Source of the DNA: Clostridia bacterium
GTDB lineage: Bacteria > Bacillota > Clostridia > Oscillospirales > Butyricicoccaceae
Assembly: GCA_017552495.1 (NCBI GenBank)
Contig: JAFZPW010000052.1
Span: 1 to 16,480, forward strand
Direction: 5' to 3'
Length of the DNA: 16,480 nucleotides
The notes under the pieces are model-generated. The model did not search any database. It saw only the letters and a list, made by a program, of their open reading frames with translations, and had not been told where the DNA came from. Both the position numbers and the translations under genes were made by a program. Of this stretch, positions 14,675 to 16,480 are shown piece by piece. The first letter of the stretch is position 1. Each line of letters starts with the position of its first letter.

Positions 14675-14703
14675 TTGACGAGAAAAAACAAAAGGGTTAT
14701 AAT
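14675..14703 (+). promoter_or_regulatory. Sigma-70/SigA promoter of the secreted protein gene
   Basis: -35 TTGACG (14675-14680) and a perfect -10 TATAAT (14698-14703) have a 17-base spacer. The start of transcription would be near 14710, leaving a leader of about 130 bases. An imperfect dyad (GTAACAC, 4 bases, GTATTAC; 14718-14735) lies just inside the transcript and could be an operator or a 5' stem. Confidence 0.8.
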
Positions 14704-14767
14704 AAGTCTGTCTATTTGTAACACGTTGGTATTACACAAAAAACGAGGGGGTGCATATTGCAGACCG

Positions 14768-14797
14768 CGCGGTTTTCCGCGAACCGCAGGCTTTTTT
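14768..14797 (+). promoter_or_regulatory. Leader hairpins with T-run, possible attenuator
   Basis: Two stems that exclude each other can form: CGCGG (14768-14772) with CCGCG (14777-14781), or GCGGTT (14769-14774) with AACCGC (14782-14787). The second is followed after four bases by TTTTTT (14792-14797), the layout of a small intrinsic terminator inside the 5' leader, upstream of the ribosome site. Competing stems ahead of a T-run suggest conditional read-through. I match it to no riboswitch class I know, and the stem is short. Confidence 0.35.
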
Positions 14798-14842
14798 GGA
14801 GACAACACGAACCCGGAAAAAATTCAGAAAAGAGGAATCAAC

Positions 14843-16480
14843 ATGAAAAAGAAACAGTTTCACAAAGCGCTCAGCCTGGTTCTTGCTTTGTTCCTGTTTG
14901 TGAGTGCAGTTCCCGATTTGGGACTGACGGCACATGCCGAGGGCGCGCTCCAGCCCGTTGCGGCGGGGCTCGAGGCGATCCGCGATTATCAGGACGGGCA
15001 AGCGGCCGGAAAGGACAAGGCATATTATGAATATGTCTATTACGGCGGGGCAAGCAGCCCGATTCAATGGCGCGTTTTGGACGGCGAGGCCGATTCCGGA
15101 AACGGGACGGGCATGCTGCTACTGAGCGAAAAAGCGCTTGGCTACTTGCGCCCGATGCACGCCTACTATTACTCCATTAACCCCTCGTCTAAACAGTACG
15201 ATTCCACGACTAAGGGCTATGTGACCTTTGACATTCGCAAGTATCTTACGGGGCAGGGGACCTATACGCCGTTCCAGACCTGCCGCGCGAGATCTGTCAA
15301 CGAACTGCGTGTTTCGGAGTGGAAAGGGTGTTACTATTATCGAAGCGTTATTGTGGACGACCCCAATGATCCAAACGACGAATTCAGCGCTGGTCCGATA
15401 GACGGCATTCAGTATTATGTCATCGACCAGGAGCTGTATCTTCCGGAAACCGAAACGCTCACTGCCGAAACGTTTGCGCTGGGGGCTTACTATACCAAGC
15501 CCAGCGGGAATGATTATCCGGAAACCGAATTTGTCCCCGGGACGACCTATTATTACGACGCCTCCACATATAAGGAGTGGGATCCTGCCGGAAAGACCGA
15601 ATTTGACGCCGGGCAGGTCTATTATCGCTTCTATGTGTATAGCGAAAACACTCCCGACTCCTATGGCTTTGTGCCCATCATGAGCACCCAGTTTTATAAC
15701 GGATTCCGGAAAAAGGAAAGCACGGACATCATCAGCGGACGCTCTGCCGCCGACGAGAACTTTGCCAAGGATTACGGTATTTCCGCCGTGGAGCAGGCCG
15801 CCGTACTCCCGGCCACCAAGGCAGGTGTCGCCGAACACAACATAGAGAGTTATACAGTATATGGCGGCCGGCTGGATGGCGACACCTATTTTCTGCTCTC
15901 TGCGGATGAGGCCTACAGCTTCGCGTACGGCTTTGGGGAAAAGGCGAACAGAGCGACCAAATCAACCGCCGGATCGGCTGCTTCATGGATGATGCGCTCC
16001 GCCTATAAGGATCGTAGTTATACTTGTGGAATGAATTCCACTGGCCAGTTGCGCACGATCAGGGGCAACTATGCTGGATCACGCATGCGCCCCGCTTTCT
16101 ATCTCGACCCCGCGGCGGTGCTTTTCGTGTCTGAGGCGGGCGCGGGCGGCAAAGCGGGCGCCGCAAGCGACACCTTCAGCGCCTTTGCCTCCGCCGCCAC
16201 CCGGAGCTGGAAGCTGACGCTGCGCGACGGCACGCTTTCGGTGGACGCCCAGACCGCGGCGGTGAACGGGAACACCGTTACCGTGAACTACAGCGGCGCC
16301 AGCGCTGCGGGAGAAAACGTCTGGCTCTCCGCCATCGTCACCGACGGCGCGGGCAAGCAAATCTATGGTTATACCAAGTTGAAGGAGATAGCCGCCGCCG
16401 ACGATCAGAGTGGCACGGTGGAGCTGACATTGCCCGTGGCCTCTGTGAATGGTGCGGAGACCCAGCTCACCCCGGACAAC
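14843..16480 (+). CDS. Secreted DUF6273-type surface protein, 3' end outside window
   Basis: Open from ATG 14843 to the last base (546 codons, no stop), so the C-terminus is missing. Residues 1-32 are a signal peptide: a basic start (MKKKQFHK), a hydrophobic core, and the cleavage motif AHA before Glu33. Residues ~62-425 resemble DUF6273, a domain common in secreted proteins of gut Firmicutes, with PIQWRVLDG, GMLLLSEKALGYLRP, TYFLLSADEAYSF, SWMMRSAYKD and the closing RMRPAFYLDPAAVLF. Inside it, residues ~209-262 contain three similar short units (FALGAYY, FVPGTTYYY, FDAGQVYY). After ~430 a Gly/Ala-rich linker leads to a beta-rich stretch, probably the start of an Ig-like or repeat region (LSVDAQTAAVNGNTVTVNYS). 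The ribosome site AGAGGA precedes the start. Function is unknown; surface display or adhesion is a guess. Confidence 0.85.
   Translation, partial: MKKKQFHKALSLVLALFLFVSAVPDLGLTAHAEGALQPVAAGLEAIRDYQDGQAAGKDKAYYEYVYYGGASSPIQWRVLDGEADSGNGTGMLLLSEKALGYLRPMHAYYYSINPSSKQYDSTTKGYVTFDIRKYLTGQGTYTPFQTCRARSVNELRVSEWKGCYYYRSVIVDDPNDPNDEFSAGPIDGIQYYVIDQELYLPETETLTAETFALGAYYTKPSGNDYPETEFVPGTTYYYDASTYKEWDPAGKTEFDAGQVYYRFYVYSENTPDSYGFVPIMSTQFYNGFRKKESTDIISGRSAADENFAKDYGISAVEQAAVLPATKAGVAEHNIESYTVYGGRLDGDTYFLLSADEAYSFAYGFGEKANRATKSTAGSAASWMMRSAYKDRSYTCGMNSTGQLRTIRGNYAGSRMRPAFYLDPAAVLFVSEAGAGGKAGAASDTFSAFASAATRSWKLTLRDGTLSVDAQTAAVNGNTVTVNYSGASAAGENVWLSAIVTDGAGKQIYGYTKLKEIAAADDQSGTVELTLPVASVNGAETQLTPDN
15467..15628 (+). 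repeat. Three short degenerate repeats inside the DUF6273 protein
   Basis: Residues 209-218, 228-238 and 252-262 share the pattern (T/E)-(E/T)-F-x-x-G-x-x-Y-Y: ETFALGAYYT, TEFVPGTTYYY and TEFDAGQVYYR. They are separated by 9 and 13 residues and interrupt the DUF6273 region between its first and second conserved halves. The similarity is at the protein level; the DNA repeats are diverged. It may be an inserted tyrosine-rich beta module. Confidence 0.5.

Noticed and set aside
14508..14842. Sigma-54 (-24/-12) promoter near the regulator
   Set aside because: No TGGCAC-N5-TTGC-like pair was seen in the flanking gaps; a consensus TTGACG/TATAAT promoter serves the downstream gene.
14758..15030. 90-codon frame starting with TTG after a GGGGGTG sequence in the surface-gene leader
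   Set aside because: It overlaps the signal peptide gene in another frame and has the low-complexity Arg/Gly composition of a shadow frame; the ATG at 14843 gives a clear secreted protein.
1..16480. Mobile element, phage, CRISPR or defence island
   Set aside because: No transposase, integrase, direct-repeat array or attachment site was seen; the tRNA-Gly is not followed by an integrase or a duplicated 3' end.

Overview
The window looks like a chromosomal segment of a moderately GC-rich Firmicute, most likely a clostridium of the Oscillospiraceae/Ruminococcaceae type. The reasons are consensus -35/-10 promoters with 17-base spacers, strong AGGAGG-type ribosome binding sites, a DnaE-PcrA gene order, a PcrA with the long domain-1A insertion that I recall from this group, a cytoplasmic zinc-ribbon/membrane protein, and a secreted DUF6273-type protein. 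No phage, transposon, CRISPR or plasmid signature was seen. This placement is inference; no rRNA gene is present to test it.

Layout, left to right. (1) 3-5496, + strand: the C-terminal part of dnaE (replicative polymerase alpha subunit), pcrA (UvrD-like helicase) and a zinc-ribbon membrane protein of unknown role, closely spaced and probably co-transcribed. (2) 5513-5721: a hairpin at the end of that unit, facing a minus-strand tRNA-Gly(GCC) with its own consensus promoter and terminator. (3) 5823-8762: tldD-tldE, the two halves of a metalloprotease, behind their own promoter and ended by tandem hairpins. (4) 8842-12644: dapF, an SLC1/DAACS-family symporter and lysA. The two enzymes complete the last steps of lysine/meso-diaminopimelate synthesis, and the transporter lies between them. 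A terminator-like hairpin separates the transporter from lysA. (5) 12720-14599: an NtrC/TyrR-type AAA+ transcription regulator. (6) 14675-end: a promoter, a structured 5' leader and a secreted DUF6273 protein that runs off the window.

The genes are mostly ordinary core functions. The most unusual one is the AAA+ regulator. It keeps Walker A, both arginine-finger positions and a Fis-type helix-turn-helix, but it lacks the GAFTGA loop that contacts sigma-54, has Glu-Ala in place of the Walker B Asp-Glu, and lacks the sensor-I Thr-Asn. It probably does not act as a standard sigma-54 activator. The transporter lacks the transmembrane-8 arginine that binds acidic side chains in glutamate/aspartate carriers, so its substrate is probably not glutamate or aspartate. 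I did not find a convincing new multi-gene defence or biosynthetic system here.
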